Part shown: positions 35,611 through 35,679 of the stretch, piece after piece
Layout: each line of letters opens with the position of its first letter
Position numbering within the stretch: the first letter of the stretch is position 1
Assembly: GCF_003261585.1 (NCBI RefSeq)
Contig: NZ_POVU01000023.1
Coordinates: 1 to 35,679 of the forward strand
Length of the DNA: 35,679 bases
Direction of reading: 5' to 3'
Source of the DNA: Acinetobacter sp. MB5
GTDB lineage: Bacteria > Pseudomonadota > Gammaproteobacteria > Pseudomonadales > Moraxellaceae
The notes under the pieces: model-generated
The model's database searches: none
What the model saw: only the letters and a program-made list of their open reading frames with translations
Told to the model about the DNA's origin: nothing
Position numbers and translations under genes: made by a program

Positions 35611-35679
35611 GAGCTGGCGATGACTTACTCTCACATGGGTAACCCCACACTACCATCAGCGCTAAGAGGTTTCACTTCT
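35611..35679 (-). rRNA. rrf: 5S ribosomal RNA, 3' part
   Basis: On the minus strand the last 69 bases of the window read as the 3' portion of a 5S rRNA: AGAAGTGAAACCTCTTAGCG, the GGTAGTGTGGGG segment, and the end ATCGCCAGCTC. The first ~45 bases of the RNA lie beyond the right edge. The sequence agrees with Acinetobacter 5S rRNA as I remember it. The 3' end is estimated from the terminal stem. Confidence 0.93.

Overview
The window looks like a chromosomal core segment of an Acinetobacter species (Gammaproteobacteria, Moraxellaceae). This rests on the moderately AT-rich coding style, the protein sequences, the 5S rRNA sequence at the right edge, and the gene content (dnaJ next to dapB without dnaK, fmt-rsmB separated from def, metP with its tiny partner metS). 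The species is not assigned.

Layout, left to right. (1) The first ~110 bases hold a strong rRNA-type promoter reading leftwards out of the window. It is followed by def (minus), then LysM protein-dprA-tsaC (plus). (2) A ~350-base gap after tsaC holds a candidate small RNA on the minus strand with its own promoter, GNRA-loop hairpin and terminator. (3) dsbB and gshA (minus, thiol redox). (4) A plus-strand run: lipoprotein, DUF445 membrane protein, aminotransferase, dienelactone hydrolase-like protein, HIT protein. (5) mutY, M23 lipoprotein, an 81-residue unknown protein, tag and a zinc alcohol dehydrogenase, tightly packed on the plus strand and joining two DNA-repair glycosylases. (6) A LysR regulator (minus) divergent from an aldo/keto reductase and an MFS transporter, with a perfect inverted repeat beside the regulator's start. 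(7) dapB and dnaJ (minus), dnaJ with a heat-shock-like promoter, then a small membrane protein. (8) ppc and a uracil/xanthine permease (plus). (9) A LysR gene broken by an in-frame stop, convergent with a TSUP permease. (10) A minus-strand run: TSUP permease, GFA protein, YciI protein, chorismate mutase and a protein with two HCCA-isomerase/DsbA-like halves. (11) fmt-rsmB (plus). (12) A TetR regulator, metS and metP (minus). (13) An AT-rich decayed region with an orphan gene fragment and an IS5-type insertion sequence that has lost its right end. (14) The terminator and 3' part of a 5S rRNA gene (minus).

The genes are mostly housekeeping: protein N-terminal formylation and deformylation (fmt, def), tRNA and rRNA modification (tsaC, rsmB), transformation (dprA), base excision repair (mutY, tag), lysine/peptidoglycan precursor synthesis (dapB), anaplerosis (ppc), glutathione and disulfide chemistry (gshA, dsbB). 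Both edges carry rRNA-operon material in the same orientation, so the window probably lies between two rRNA operons. No CRISPR array, prophage or obvious defence island is visible. The least explained items are the small-RNA candidate, the duplicated thioredoxin-fold protein, the 81-residue protein in the repair cluster, and the decayed IS region.
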